DNA of 64,000 nt, taken from contig CP092886.1 in assembly GCA_030710605.1 (NCBI GenBank), positions 157,287,424 to 157,351,423 on the forward strand, in the 5' to 3' direction. The translations under genes were made by a program, and so were the position numbers. The notes below the pieces were generated by a model. That model was not told the DNA's origin and ran no database searches. It saw nothing but the letters and a program-made list of their open reading frames with translations. Positions 1 through 10,471 of this stretch are shown here, one piece after another; positions within the stretch are counted from its first letter, which is position 1, and every line of letters starts with the position of its first letter. The DNA comes from Cordylochernes scorpioides. Lineage: Eukaryota > Arthropoda > Arachnida > Pseudoscorpiones > Chernetidae.

Positions 1-940
1 TTTTCAATATCTTAATTATATATAATTTATATATATATATATGCAATCAAATTCTAATTTTATATCGAAATATATATACCTATATATATATAAACAAAAA
101 TGAGATGTGCACCTATACCATTATGCTATATATTTTTTTGTTAATTATAAAATTATGATTTATGATATAATCGGTCTTTGTAACCGTTGAAAGATAAAAA
201 TAAATGTTCGAATTGAAGAAAATGTAAAAAAAGAAATAAATAAATACTTTACAATACTTTCTATTATTTTTCTTCCAATATAATTTAAAATATTCGTGTG
301 TTGTGTATATATATAAATACTTAATAAATAATTTTCTCTCTCACTAAAACTATTGTGGATAGAAAAATGTTATATGAACAGAAAGTAAAATTTGGATTAT
401 AGATTAAAAAATCGCAAAGTAAACAAGAACAATTCCTAATAAGTAGATTTACATGTGACGTTTTGGTAACAGCGTTGCTTCCATCTTCAGACTAAAGAAC
501 TGAAAGAGAAAATTATCACAGAATTTCTTAAATAGTTGGTACTGGTATCTCCGTCAAGTAAACAAGTAAATAGTTAGAAATTTTTCTTGTTTTATTTTTT
601 TCAATAAAACGACTGGCTCAGCAACGTACACTAAATATACTTTTGTATGAATGAAAAGGCGATCTGTTGAATATATTTATATAAGAAGCGTGAACCTGAA
701 TCTGTTGGGGAAAAAAACGATTTTCTCTTCGTAATATATTCTCGATGTATTGCCATCTCTTTATCAATGTTTAAATAAAACTTCGAAAATCCCTCTAAAA
801 AATTATTTTGAGAAAAAATGTTTTTTTTTTCACAGATCTAGGTATGCCTTTTTAAAAATATAAAAATGCTTTTATTTATTATTTTATATAAAGAATAACA
901 AATTAAATCTCAAAGAAAGGAGAAAAATAAAACGTATGTG
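1..940. other. AT-rich stretch without a gene
   Basis: I see no coding region. The stretch is very AT-rich, with short TA-repeat tracts near 22-45 and 64-92 and poly-T/poly-A runs. The only structured part is the hammerhead-like remnant listed at 457-492. Confidence 0.6.
457..492 (-). ncRNA. degenerate hammerhead-like motif (Penelope-type tail)
   Basis: On the minus strand the sequence reads CTGAAGA, then a helix-capable segment beginning TGG and ending CCA, then AAAACGTC. This resembles the CUGANGA...GAAA core of hammerhead ribozymes found in Penelope-like retroelements. The second core box reads AAAA instead of GAAA, so self-cleavage is unlikely. No Penelope coding sequence lies next to it. 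Confidence 0.28.
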
Positions 941-1290
941 AGACTGCCACACCAAAGCAACAACTAAATCCTAAATAGTCACGCGCATGCGCACGTTGTT
1001 GCGTGGACCGATCAGCGTCAAAGATGCATCGCGCGCCATCTTCATGACATCAATCTCCTCCTCGGAGTGATCTCTTGCTTGTTCAAGGCGCACTTCGGCA
1101 CTTGGGAATCTCGGAAAAATTTCTCCCCATTGACTTAGTTGGTAGGTCTGCTATGTTTATTCTACTTGGAGCATAACACATTTCAGTCGAGTGGACATTT
1201 CAATAGCTACTCAAAGTCATAGGATGAGACCGGGCCAAAGGAGGTGTCATATGAACTTTCCTGAACTTTGGTGTCCTTAATACGTTCCAC

Positions 1291-1792
1291 TTAGTGTGTT
1301 TGTCCTCTTTTATTGGCCTGATATATTTTTGATCCAATGAAGACACAGAATATTTTCGGTTTCTCATTGAGTTCCATAGCTGTGATGCTCAACTGATGGA
1401 AATAGCTCTCAACCATTGTTCTTCCATAATAAACTGTACTCTTTAAATACACAGTCCCAAGATTACCTTTATTAACTCGGTTGTCTACATTCTGCTTCCT
1501 CTGACTACTCTCTTCCATCCAATTTGGATTTTCTTACTTGTGACCGAATGTGTACATACACTTTACAGCAAATAGTTTTTAGATGTTCAATGCTAGATTT
1601 TTCGCAGTCCATAGGTCATATGACGTATTTTTGTTATCCTGGCTTTTAGATACGCTATTCTTCACATTGACCGAGGTGTATGTCAATTCTGCCCAGCAAG
1701 CTTTTGGCAGACCACTTCCACATATCGTGCTCCTGACCAGATCCAAAAGAGTCCAATTAATCCTTTCTGCCAAACTATTTTGTTGGAGTGTA
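1291..1792 (-). pseudogene. copia integrase, distal part (broken)
   Basis: Minus-strand reading shows the copia integrase stretch LQQNSLAERINWTLLDLVRS followed by WAELTYTSVNVKN and a S-Y-D-L-W-T motif, typical of the segment around the third catalytic residue (Glu, within LAER) and just after it. In-frame stops occur near 1,579 and 1,522, after which the same frame continues with the cysteine/tyrosine-rich downstream part. The first residues read from 1,821 (MQKPLEWP) belong to the mariner end, not to copia. It encodes no working protein. Confidence 0.7.
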
Positions 1793-3116
1793 TACAAGGG
1801 CCACTCCAAAGGTTTTTGCAATCGCTTATTTTTATTAAAGCTGCAATTTTCAATGTATACCAGTCACTATCAACTGTCTTTCAATATTTTAACTTCAGAA
1901 TATGAATGAAACCACTTTTTATATATTAAAAAAAAACAAGCGACCATTGACCATTTGATTTCTAACCTTTCGGCCTCTGCGAACTTTCTTAGGAGGAGGT
2001 AATTTTCTTATTTTTTTCTTATCTCCACTCAATCATATTACGGTATCAAGCTTGTAAAGTTAACAACCATCATGATTGGGCGAAGTAGAATGTGTTTGCC
2101 TTTGTCATGAAGACTGGTAGCACTACTCAGTGGCAGGCCGACTTAGCTCCAAAAGAAATGGCCGCCTCTGACATGAGGAACAGACGCCAAGTGAAGTCGC
2201 TCCTAACATGGAGTACAAACGCTGCTCATCCTCTATCCCTGGATTAGGAGCCCTTACAGGGTACTATCAGCCGGGCCATCTGAGCCCAGGTTTTTTTAGT
2301 GAGCTTGTTACTGCTCCCCCTCCTCCTTTTTCATCCCGGCTTGGGACCGACAAAGGCGGAGTTGAAGGTGATTTTGAAGAGCACCAATGAGTAGATTGCC
2401 GTTTTGTTTCTGGATCAAAATTGTAAATCCAAGTTTCGTCACCTGTTATAATATTAAAAACAACCTTTGAATTGCCTTCATCAAATTTTTTCAACATGAA
2501 ATTACACTATTTAGCGAGACCAAGTTTTTAGTCTTCAGTCAAGCTGTAAGGTACCCATTTACTTACAAGCTTTCTGTATTTTAAATTATCATTAATGATG
2601 GTGTTGATTGCTGCCGATTTAATGGACACACTTTTCTCTAACTGTTGATACGTAATTCTTCGCTATTCTCTAAGTAAGAATCTTACCAGCTCATTTTTTT
2701 CTTGGGTCACTCCTGTTGGTGGTCGACCTGAAAGTGGTTCATCTTCAAGGTTGGTTTTTCCAAATTTAAATTCATTAAACCAATTTAAAACTGTTCTAAT
2801 AGAAGGAGCTTTATCTCCTAAAGCTTTCATCAATCTTTCATGGGAATCTTTAGAAGTTAAGTTACTTTTATAATCATAAAATATCATGTCGCGTAAACTT
2901 TCTCTAGTCAACTCCATTGTGTCTAATGCAATGTTTACAAATTACCGCTGCCGCTGTAAACAAAGTCACGCCCTCTATGAGTCATTGTTGCTTCTATTTT
3001 ATGAAAATGCTTATGTTGGGTAAAAAAATGCATGTAGATTTTAATGGCATAATTTTTTTTTTAATATATTTTAAATTTTAATATTGACTGCAAACACTTT
3101 TGGAGTGACCCTTGTA
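1793..3116 (-). mobile_element. mariner-family DNA transposon inserted in Copia-1
   Basis: The left end reads TACAAGGGCCACTCCAAAGG at 1,793 and the reverse complement of the right end reads TACAAGGGTCACTCCAAAAG at 3,116, a near-perfect terminal inverted repeat. A TA dinucleotide lies at both borders, as expected for mariner target sites. The length, about 1.32 kb, is normal for the family. The transposase is on the minus strand and broken. Both borders fall inside a copia integrase whose reading resumes on the other side, which fixes the element limits independently. Confidence 0.85.
1880..2917 (-). pseudogene. mariner transposase (broken)
   Basis: The start at 2,917 (MELTRESLRDMIFYDYKS) opens the usual N-terminal helix-turn-helix domain, ending with the family motif LEDEPLSGRPPTG near 2,700. 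After stops, the same frame continues at 2,497 with IITGDETWIYNFDPETK, where the Asp of GDETW is the first catalytic residue. The expected second and third Asp motifs are not recognisable between about 2,250 and 2,050. That segment is more GC-rich and does not look like mariner to me, so it may be heavily mutated or replaced. A functional enzyme is excluded. Confidence 0.7.
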
Positions 3117-3120
3117 CGTT

Positions 3121-3460
3121 ATGGTGTGTTCATGAACAATTCCAAATCTCTTGAAGAAAAGGTTACATTATTTTGAAAAATAATTCCAAACCATTATATC
3201 TGTACGCATTCTTTTAATTTACCTACTAGTGTGTGTTTCGGATGGCTGAATTCACTCCTTGAATTTTCCCAGAGTTTCACCTTTGTTTCTCAGGAAAAAT
3301 ACGCTCACATATCTTGTGGCTTCATCAATGATAGTCAAAGTGTATTTGGCTCCTCCTCCTCAGCTTATTAAATCCAATGAAAACATTAAATTGCAATAAA
3401 AAAACTCCAAAGGCATGATTTCCTTATTCTTTCTGTGTAAGTGATAGAGGAACGGTTGGC
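3121..3460 (-). pseudogene. copia integrase, start of catalytic core (broken), copy A
   Basis: The minus strand shows GAKYTLTIIDEATRYVSVFF followed by KGETLGKFKE and then RTDIMVWNYFSK, the segment of copia integrase carrying the first two catalytic Asp positions. Several in-frame stops interrupt it. It runs directly into the mariner right end at 3,116, and the integrase continues on the far side at 1,792. The first 280 bases or so recur beyond the assembly gap at 28,583. Confidence 0.65.
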
Positions 3461-3479
3461 CGTTGGTTTTTAACTATGC

Positions 3480-4870
3480 CTATTATTTTGTTTTGTATCG
3501 GAAGACGCTATGCGGTCTTTACGCGTTTGTACTGAGAGTTTTATTATTCGTCAAAACTAAACACCGATTTAAAACTTTACCTTGAAAAGGGCGACAGATG
3601 GTCGCTAAAACTTGGAAGAATAAAGTTAAAGATGGCTGATGCGTTTTCATATTTATCTTACTTTTCCAAGATTATAAAAAAGATGAAAGAAAAAGGTCTA
3701 CGTGATTCACTGGACGCTTCAGATTCAGGAGAAGTACTTCCTGCCATTTTCCCCTAAAGGAATGCCGCGGGCTAGAATTCCCAATAACTCCAAGAATTTT
3801 CGGAAAACGCCCTCGACTTTATTTGAACTCGCAGTGATATTAAAAAAAGATAGAACGAAGTAAGTATCCGCCTATACGCCCCCAGCTCTCCCTACCTTCA
3901 CGTCATGCCTTGCCGTGCTGCCCCGCCTGTGGTCCGGCTACTTGGCCACAGGTACTTCACCCGTAATCACATCAGGTCCCTCTTCAAAGAGCGATTCCCT
4001 ATCTTTCACTAGACTTGTAAACTTGGTGGGTATTAAGACAATACCTGAACAAAGAAAACTTGCCATCACTGTCTCGACAAAAACCATTTGTGTGAAAAGC
4101 ACAGAGTGTTGGAGTTCTAGATAAAAAGGAGAACAGTTATGATATTGCTTAGGAAAAATATGAAAAAAAAAGAAGTTAAAATAAGTGGCTGGTATTTAAA
4201 GATAAAAGAAACAATTAAAAAAGGAGGGTAGGAGGGGGGAAGGAAGGAAAATTTAAAAATTAACTATGTGGAGTAGTGAATTCTCTTACTTGAGGAAAGA
4301 GAAAGCAGATTTGATGAAGCTTATATATAATATGCTTCGAGCATTGCTCTTCCGCAAATTGAATCATATTAATATTGTGTTTTAAAAATACTTTTAAAGG
4401 CAATTTACGAAATAGAAATGCTCGAAGCATATTATATATTTATCATTAAATGTATTTCTACTGTCCTCAAAGTTATGTCCATAGTTCATTCAAAATACCC
4501 TTTCCACACACACACAAGAATCTAACTTCAATATCAGTATAAGAGGAAAACAGAAAAATGCAATATTACAGCAGTATGGTGGATTAAACTGGCGAAACCG
4601 CTAGGAGGGCTCACCACGATAAGCAAGGCACTACCATTGTTCTATCATTACAGTAAGGGCAGTAGAAAATTGATTTATTTTGAAAGAATCATACGCGTCA
4701 AAAACTGTTTAAATTTCTTATAACAGATGGTGCGCTAATGCATCATATTAAAAGGTCACTGTGTATCTCAAATAACTTTCTGAGAGATTGTCTGAATCCC
4801 AATATACATGCTAAAAGGTACAACTTCCTTAAGGTTTTTCCATGAGTGTACATAAAATATAGAAATTGCA
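3480..4870. other. intergenic stretch, GC-rich patch and purine tract
   Basis: No gene is recognised. A GC-rich patch around 3,870-3,990 breaks the AT-rich background and an open frame of 69 codons starts at 3,915, but it matches nothing I know and may be chance. A purine-only tract rich in A and G lies at about 4,198-4,250. A perfect inverted repeat at 4,323-4,439 is listed separately. Confidence 0.5.
4323..4439. repeat. 22-base perfect inverted repeat, copy A
   Basis: Arms at 4,323-4,344 and 4,418-4,439 are exact reverse complements over 22 bases, with 73 bases between them. The core of each arm is ATGCTCGAAGCAT or its complement, flanked by TA-rich sequence. It could be a very short foldback element or MITE, or a hairpin-forming transcript. 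I saw no clear target-site duplication. Copy B retains both arms intact at 29,727-29,843. Confidence 0.75.
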
Positions 4871-6260
4871 ATTTCTAAAGGGTCAATTAAGAGGTGAAGC
4901 CTAGTTAATGCAATCCCTATATCGACCAACAACTATAACGAAGTTTGGCAAATCCTTTAAATAGGTACAACAATACAAAGGATCTCATTTATACTCAAAT
5001 TAATCATATTTCAGGTTTATCTTGACTGTTAAATAAAGCGCAAAATTTTATTTTTAGCAAACTGAATAGATATAATGATATTTTTAAGAACAGTGAAAGT
5101 TTTGGATTACAATATCGATGATATCTCGGGAGTCATTTTGTCAAGATTATCCAAGATATAGGCTAGATATAGAGAAACAAGAAGGCAATGGGAATTACAT
5201 ACTGACCCAAGAGTTTTACTATCAAAATAGCGTTACTGTATTTATTTAGAAATTCATGCTAAGAGCTTGAAAAATGCTTCGAATAGAGGCTCAAATATGA
5301 ATAGGTTTTTTAACCAAATAGGATGTGAAAAAAATTGAATGTATACAATTAGTATATTTTAAAATGTTTCAATTGTGATGCCACACATAAGCTATCAAAT
5401 TTTAGTTTATTTTGAAGGATGTCTTTATCAAAAAGAATAGAATTAGTCAATTCTGTACGATTATGCTTAAGTGTTTGAAGCAAAACCATATGTCGAAATC
5501 ATGTTATTCCAAGAATGTTTTTCAGATTTGCAAGAAAAGGCGCGCGCACCTCAATTTAGTACATCAAGAGAAAGAAGACCAAAATGATGAATCTCAAGAA
5601 AGTAATTAAGGCAAGGATGATAATATAGAGAAGACGTTAGTCAGCGAAGACTTATTCGGGTTTGTTCAGGAATGATGCTTTAATACCAGGACCCAAATTC
5701 CAGCAGGATTTTGTTTCACATCATTCTGGGATTCAAAATTCATCTTGTTTCTATAACGACTGATATCGCCAAGATGTATTGGCAAGTTATAATATCATAA
5801 GAAGTTTCAGAATTTCAGAGAATTGCATGGCGGAATGCTCCTCATTTTCAGATAAAGGATTACTGGTTATAAACTCACTTTGGTACTAATTGGGCACCAT
5901 TTTCAGCTGCTCGTGCCATCAAACAGCTGACTTTGGACGAGCAGAGTAAGTTTACACGAGATATAAAAATAGTAATAACATTTTATGTTGACGATCTTGT
6001 AACTGCAATTTTTAAGTATATGAAGGCAAGAACTTGGTGCATGAACTCTATGGTTTGCTAAGTACAGGAGGCTTTGAACCTCGTTAGTGGACCTCCAATG
6101 TTCCCGCTGTTCTTTCACTTTTACGTAATCATTCAAGATCTACCAACCTAAATTTTTTGGGTTTGAAGAATAGGAAGAATTCATCAATATTTCAGGCCTA
6201 TTTTTAAAATGGTATCCAAGAACTGATGCTCTCACATTCAAAGGAATAGCTCTGCATTTC
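4870..6260 (+). pseudogene. decayed BEL/Pao gag-pol fragment with internal deletion, copy A
   Basis: The nucleotide sequence follows BEL-1 in order but is strongly diverged. At 4,880-5,000 it tracks the BEL-1 gag segment at 14,985-15,120. At 5,412-5,609 an open piece carries the zinc-knuckle cysteines (CLKQNHMSKSCYSKN). From about 5,665 it jumps to the reverse-transcriptase segment NDALIPGP and continues to 6,250. The protease and the first part of RT are absent, so a deletion of roughly 1 kb joins gag to RT. Many stops and frameshifts show that it is old. It is a relative of BEL-1, not a copy of it. Confidence 0.7.
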
Positions 6261-7077
6261 ACTTTTAACGCTTTCACATTTAACTGGCAAACATTCACTG
6301 GAGAAGAAGCCGAGCTATTAGAGCTATTGAGCTATTATATTAGCTATTATATAATAATTGATAATTTTATAACTTAAAAAACTGCAGAATAGTTTGTTAT
6401 TTGTATAATTTCAGGCTTTGAATGGCTTTCATGTTAATCTTTATATTGATCTATATATACGTGCAATTTTTCCAAGGGTTTTTTTCGGTAGTTTTGGGAG
6501 GGAGAATAGTAGCACACAACACATCGCGCGATATGGTTTAAAGAATAGATTCAGTAGTTTTAGTATTTATTTGGTAAAAAAGACAAATTTCAAATTTCTC
6601 ATTAATAAGGATAATGATGATTACATTAAATCATTATCATTAAACATAATCGTATAGATTTAAAGAAATTGAAAATATTTTCTGGGATTTGCTCTAAAGT
6701 GAGAAGAGAGAGAGAGAGAGGTCATTTGAAAATAAAAAATAAAAAATAAAACACAAAATGATAGACAGTAATGATCGTACATTAAATGGATGTGTCGTAA
6801 CTAATGATCAGAACGATAATGATATGATTAAAATAAATGACATTTGTTAAAGCAAACATTCAGAAGTTGAGAAGCCAGACTAAACCGGCTCAACTAGAGC
6901 CAGTGTATATAATAGTATTTATTATGTTTTACATAACTCCAAAATATGATAAATAGTTTATTTATCGTCTGATTTTATTCTTTGAATTGCTTAATGCTAA
7001 TCTATATATTCTTCATCTACCAGCATGTAAAATTTTCCAATGGTTTATTAATAAGGCCTTTTTGCGGAGCCAGTGGC

Positions 7078-7110
7078 CTGATGAAGCGCGACCGCGTGAA
7101 AGCTTGCTTC
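7078..7110 (+). ncRNA. hammerhead-like motif, copy A (weak)
   Basis: CTGATGA is followed 13 bases later by GAAAGCTTGC. The spacer can pair (CGC with GCG). The downstream tail, ATAAAAGAAACTCTTC, recurs at about 56,801. Outer stem I is poor, so activity is doubtful. I read it as a Penelope-like element tail. Confidence 0.35.
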
Positions 7111-7472
7111 CCTATTTCTGAATAAAAGAAACTCTTCAAATATTTATATATTTACTTAATTAAATTATAATATTATTTACATCTATATTTTCAATATATA
7201 TTATAACTGCTCACCTTTTATTTAGAACTCTAAAATTTCTAGTATCTCACACACACTACCATGCAATTAGCACACTTTCCAAAATTGGCACAAAATATTT
7301 CGTTACAAAAGTTATAGAGACGAACCTAAGTTAAGCCAACTTCTGGGCGAAATAACTCCGAGAAAGTCGAGATGACCTGGACACTAAAAAGGAACCTACT
7401 GTACACTGACCCAATCTGGACTATATTTGAAACAATACAATTATTTGACACTTGACTTTTAGACACATCCTG

Positions 7473-7516
7473 AAACACGCTGACGATGGCCAACAGCCCG
7501 AAACGCGTAAGTGTTT
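7473..7516 (+). ncRNA. hammerhead ribozyme-like motif, copy A
   Basis: The order is AAACACG, CTGACGA, a 13-base stem II segment with GGC/GCC pairing around CAACA, GAA, a tiny stem III ACGCGT, one A, then AGTGTTT. Stem I can form six pairs (AAACAC with GTGTTT) after one mismatch next to the core. Both core boxes, CUGANGA and GAAA, are intact. Hammerheads with two-pair stem III are an established feature of Penelope-like retroelements. The motif at 56,294-56,335 is a better-paired member of the same family. Confidence 0.55.
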
Positions 7517-8072
7517 GGCTTTTCTTGATTTATCAATAAAATAGGTAGACCAAATATTATGGAACAAACCTAAATCAACGCTTAGTTGATTGCCATCTAC
7601 AATTCTCATCTAGGCTGTCAGGATTGGCCTTTTTCAATTTGTATATATATTGGTTTTACAAAATAAAATTTGAAATTTCATACCAAGAACCTACTTTTAA
7701 AATTATATTCTTTATTAAAATAGAAATTTCTTTAAAATAATATAGAATAAATACTGCCTATAATAAAAGCACTTTGACTATAAAGAAAAGCACATTGAAT
7801 CGAAATTCCCAACACTGAAATGTCATCTTTTTTTATTCTAAAGTGTTCACAAAAAATAAATATGAAATTAGATTTATGAGCCTTTAGTGGAAAAGTAAAA
7901 TTTTTAGATGCAACACGTGTGTAAATTGGATTATTCCAATTGGGTTATCAGGTAATAGGATTTGGCGCCAAAAGTCGGCAACTTTAGCCTACCTAGAATA
8001 CTTCCTCCTTTGTGAAAGGAGTCTCTTTGTGAAATCAAATTTTCTATATACACACATTTATGGCAGTACTTA

Positions 8073-8402
8073 TATATAGATGAATATTTTTCTGGGAGAA
8101 TAATGATCTATAAAAATGAAGGTTGCCTCTCCCGACAAAATAGATTCCAAAACTAGGCGCCAGTTATTAGTCGTTTCCGCAAACTAGTCGGTGACATAGT
8201 CGCAACACCAGCCTTGGTAAAGTGAGAAGCGCTCTCCTGGAGATCAAGGCCAAAGCTGGCCTTGCTGTTTGGAACCGACCTGTGTCCGCTAGTTTTCGGA
8301 AACGATCAATATATGGCGTCTGGTTTTGGCGTATATTTTGACAGGCGCTACGACCATTATTTTTATAGATAATTATTCTCTCACGGAAAAATTCTATCTA
8401 TA
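8073..8402. repeat. long foldback (imperfect palindrome), copy A
   Basis: The arm at 8,073-8,232 and the reverse complement of 8,250-8,402 share long stretches, for example TTTTTC..GAGAATAAT.ATCTATAAAAAT and GGCGCC/GACGCC with GTTTCCG.AAACTA. The short centre lies near 8,240. A third, diverged arm follows at 8,545-8,690, inverted relative to the first. The structure suggests a foldback or MITE-like element that duplicated locally. A transcript would fold into a long hairpin. Confidence 0.7.
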
Positions 8403-8544
8403 ATTTGGCCATAGATATAGCCTAGCCACTTTACAGGCTAAACATTCCCTTTGTAAAATTGTGAAGATTTCACTCAATCTCTTTTGAATCTCATAAAATC
8501 AAAGCCCGCCCTGGACTGACAAGGGACATAGTCCGAAACAATGA

Positions 8545-8690
8545 TCTCCAGTTGTGCTCTTCTCAGTTTGCCAAAACTGGTGTTGTGGCCTTGTCACCGA
8601 CCCGAGTTTGCGGAGACGGTTAACAGATGGCGCCTAGTTTGGGCGTCTATTTTGACCGAAGAACCACCTTTATATTATTACGACAACGTC
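8545..8690. repeat. third arm related to the foldback, copy A
   Basis: This segment contains GGAGACGGTTAACAGATGGC and TTTGGGCGTCTATTTTGACC. It is the inverse of 8,136-8,265 and a direct relative of 8,270-8,360. The open frames that start here (8,541 and 8,627) are by-products of this repeat and not genes. Confidence 0.6.
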
Positions 8691-9542
8691 CGATGGTGGC
8701 TAAAACCGCCCACCACCTGTGGGCCGGGGAAGGGACAGACGAACTAATCAAGAAGACGTCAGTTATAATCAAAAATAACTTTCTTCCCCCTGTTGGCGGC
8801 TGTTGGATGACTCTCCCTTTGTGTGACTTGCTTGTTCTTAATAATGCACGAGGGTAAATAAAGAGGAGTCCCGCCTAACAGAGATCCCTAGTGATGCGGT
8901 GTGCCTATTTGGCCATCCTTAACAAAACGGCGACGCAATAATTGGTGGACTCTCTGTTCGCGAAGACAAGTCATGATGCCTATGGACAAGAGAGAAAAAT
9001 TTAGGCGGATCTATTAGAAATGCTGCAGGCTTTCTTCTCGAAAATGAATAAATGTTTTGCATAGCGTTTAAAGATTTTTTATTTATTATTATTATTTTTT
9101 TTTTTTTGAAATTTGAAGAACAATTTTTATCAATGGAAACACTTTCTAGAAAGTTGGGAAACCAGTTTTTATTTCAGAAATAAAAATTTGAGCGACTAAA
9201 AATAAATACCCATTTTTTATTTTCTTAGGAAGCCTCTTGGACCAAATTTCTGGTCGTTTAGGTACAGTCTACACCACGTTGACGAGGGCCAACGTCAATA
9301 ATTACAACACCGGGTTCAACCGAAATACCAAAGAAGTTTAGGTGGAAATAGATTAGGATGAAACACGTTGCCTTATCCTCGCTGTGGAAGTATCCCCTTA
9401 AGACGAAACGCAACTCCGTCGCTCTCCCGCCAATCCAGTCAATAACCTCGACGTTAAAGCCAGGGGAACTAAGTAGATCGACCGATAAAGGAGGTAAGGG
9501 CGCTGACTAAAGAAGAAATCCTCCCCTATTGTTACTGCAAAC

Positions 9543-9731
9543 ATGAAACGGAACTCTGTTGTTTTCACTATAAATGGAGTGAACTTTGAGGCCTTTGTTG
9601 ATTCTGGAACCGATTATTCCGTAATTTCTGAAGGTTTTCGCCGATATTTAAGAATTTTATTCTTTGCAGAAGAAGAACCTGTGCTAATAGGAAGGACATT
9701 GAAACTCCGAGACGCTGTATTTTTCAAATAA
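9543..9731 (+). pseudogene. gypsy aspartic protease fragment, copy A
   Basis: Sixty-two codons contain FEAFVDSGTDYSVIS, where D-S-G is the retroviral-type aspartic protease active site. LIGRTLKLRD further on fits the second half of a protease. Retroelement proteases cleave the Gag-Pol polyprotein. The frame ends at a stop, and the next recognisable domain is RNase H, so RT has been lost. The preceding 150 bases read as the gag C-terminus in another frame. Confidence 0.6.
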
Positions 9732-9854
9732 AACAAAGCCGTTACACGACCTCTTGAAGAATGAAACGAATTTCTATGTCCTAAAAAACAAGAAACATTT
9801 TTACAAATATTAAAAATGCCTTTACTATCGATTCTGTGCTTGGCCTTTTTAAGT

Positions 9855-10075
9855 AAGATACTGAAACACTTGTATATACCGACGCGAGAGGATATGGCGT
9901 CGGAGCAGTGATAACCCAACTGTAGGAAGGAAAAGAAAAACCTATCGTTTATGCATCAAGTATTCTTAATGCCGCAAAAGGAAAATATTCCACGACGGAG
10001 AGGGAATGCCTGGCCATGGTTTGGGTCATTTACAAGTTCATACTAAATTTGTTTGTAAAAAAACATCACCGTCAT
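9855..10075 (+). pseudogene. gypsy RNase H fragment, copy A
   Basis: In one frame the sequence reads ETLVYTDARGYGVGAVITQ, then after a stop KPIVYASSILNAAKGKYSTT and ERECLAMVW. This is the RNase H start of gypsy pol, with the T-D-A motif carrying the first catalytic Asp and the conserved E-R-E-C-L-A motif. It has no open frame of its own length. Confidence 0.6.
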
Positions 10076-10147
10076 CTCAGACCATTATTCCCTGTGTTGG
10101 CTGGTTAATGTAAAAGATCCTTCGGGAAGGCTTACCACCTTGTCCTT

Positions 10148-10471
10148 GTGACTTCAAGATTTGCGAAAACTTACGATGGTAATATAAGAAACTATTTCTG
10201 GCCTGGCTTGCATAGATCTTTACGACAATATGTGACACATTGTAGAGAATTTCAACGGCGGAAAGGTTCTACCGATGGTCCACCAGGGCAACTGGTGCCA
10301 ATTCCATCCGTAGCCCGACCTTTCCAGAAAATAAGGAAAGATTTGTTAGGAAGATTTCATAACTCGAAGGATGGCAACATGTGTATCGTGGTCGCGACAG
10401 ACTATCTCACCAGGTATGCTCTAACCAAAGCGATACCAAATGGAATTCAGAAGAAGTTGGAAAATTCATAG
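10148..10471 (+). pseudogene. gypsy integrase, N-terminal half, copy A
   Basis: The 107-codon open piece includes YFWPGLHRSLRQYVTHCREF (the H2C2 zinc-binding end) and LLGRFHNSKDGNMCIVVATD (start of the catalytic core with the first Asp region), then YLTRYALTKAIPNG. Integrase inserts the cDNA into the host chromosome. The second Asp and the Glu are absent because the frame stops at 10,471 and unrelated sequence follows. The match to spider gypsy elements is from memory. Confidence 0.7.

Larger units (their letters stand above)
1090..3480 (-). mobile_element. Copia-1: decayed Ty1/copia retrotransposon, split by a mariner
   Basis: Three blocks on the minus strand appear in pol order: the start of the integrase core (3,121-3,460), the rest of the integrase (1,291-1,792), and a short C-terminal tail near 1,125-1,185 reading RINIADLPTKSMGRN, which matches the N-x-A-D-x-x-T-K tail at the end of copia RNase H. 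Most of the reverse transcriptase is missing between the last two blocks. I could not find LTRs. The gap between the first two blocks is filled by a mariner inserted into the integrase. Confidence 0.65.
6260..8050. other. repeat-rich stretch without coding genes, copy A
   Basis: A segment of about 95 bases at 6,388-6,482 recurs in diverged direct form at 6,950-7,050. A GA microsatellite lies at about 6,702-6,720. Two hammerhead-like motifs (7,078-7,110 and 7,473-7,516) point to Penelope-like element terminal repeats. I recognise no protein-coding region here. Confidence 0.5.

Noticed and set aside
4323-4439. MicroRNA precursor
   Set aside because: A 73-base loop and arms of TA-rich repeat sequence are unusual for a miRNA hairpin, and there is no expression evidence.
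8541-8857. Open frames in the foldback area as genes
   Set aside because: They lie in inverted-repeat sequence, have no motif, and the repeat explains them.
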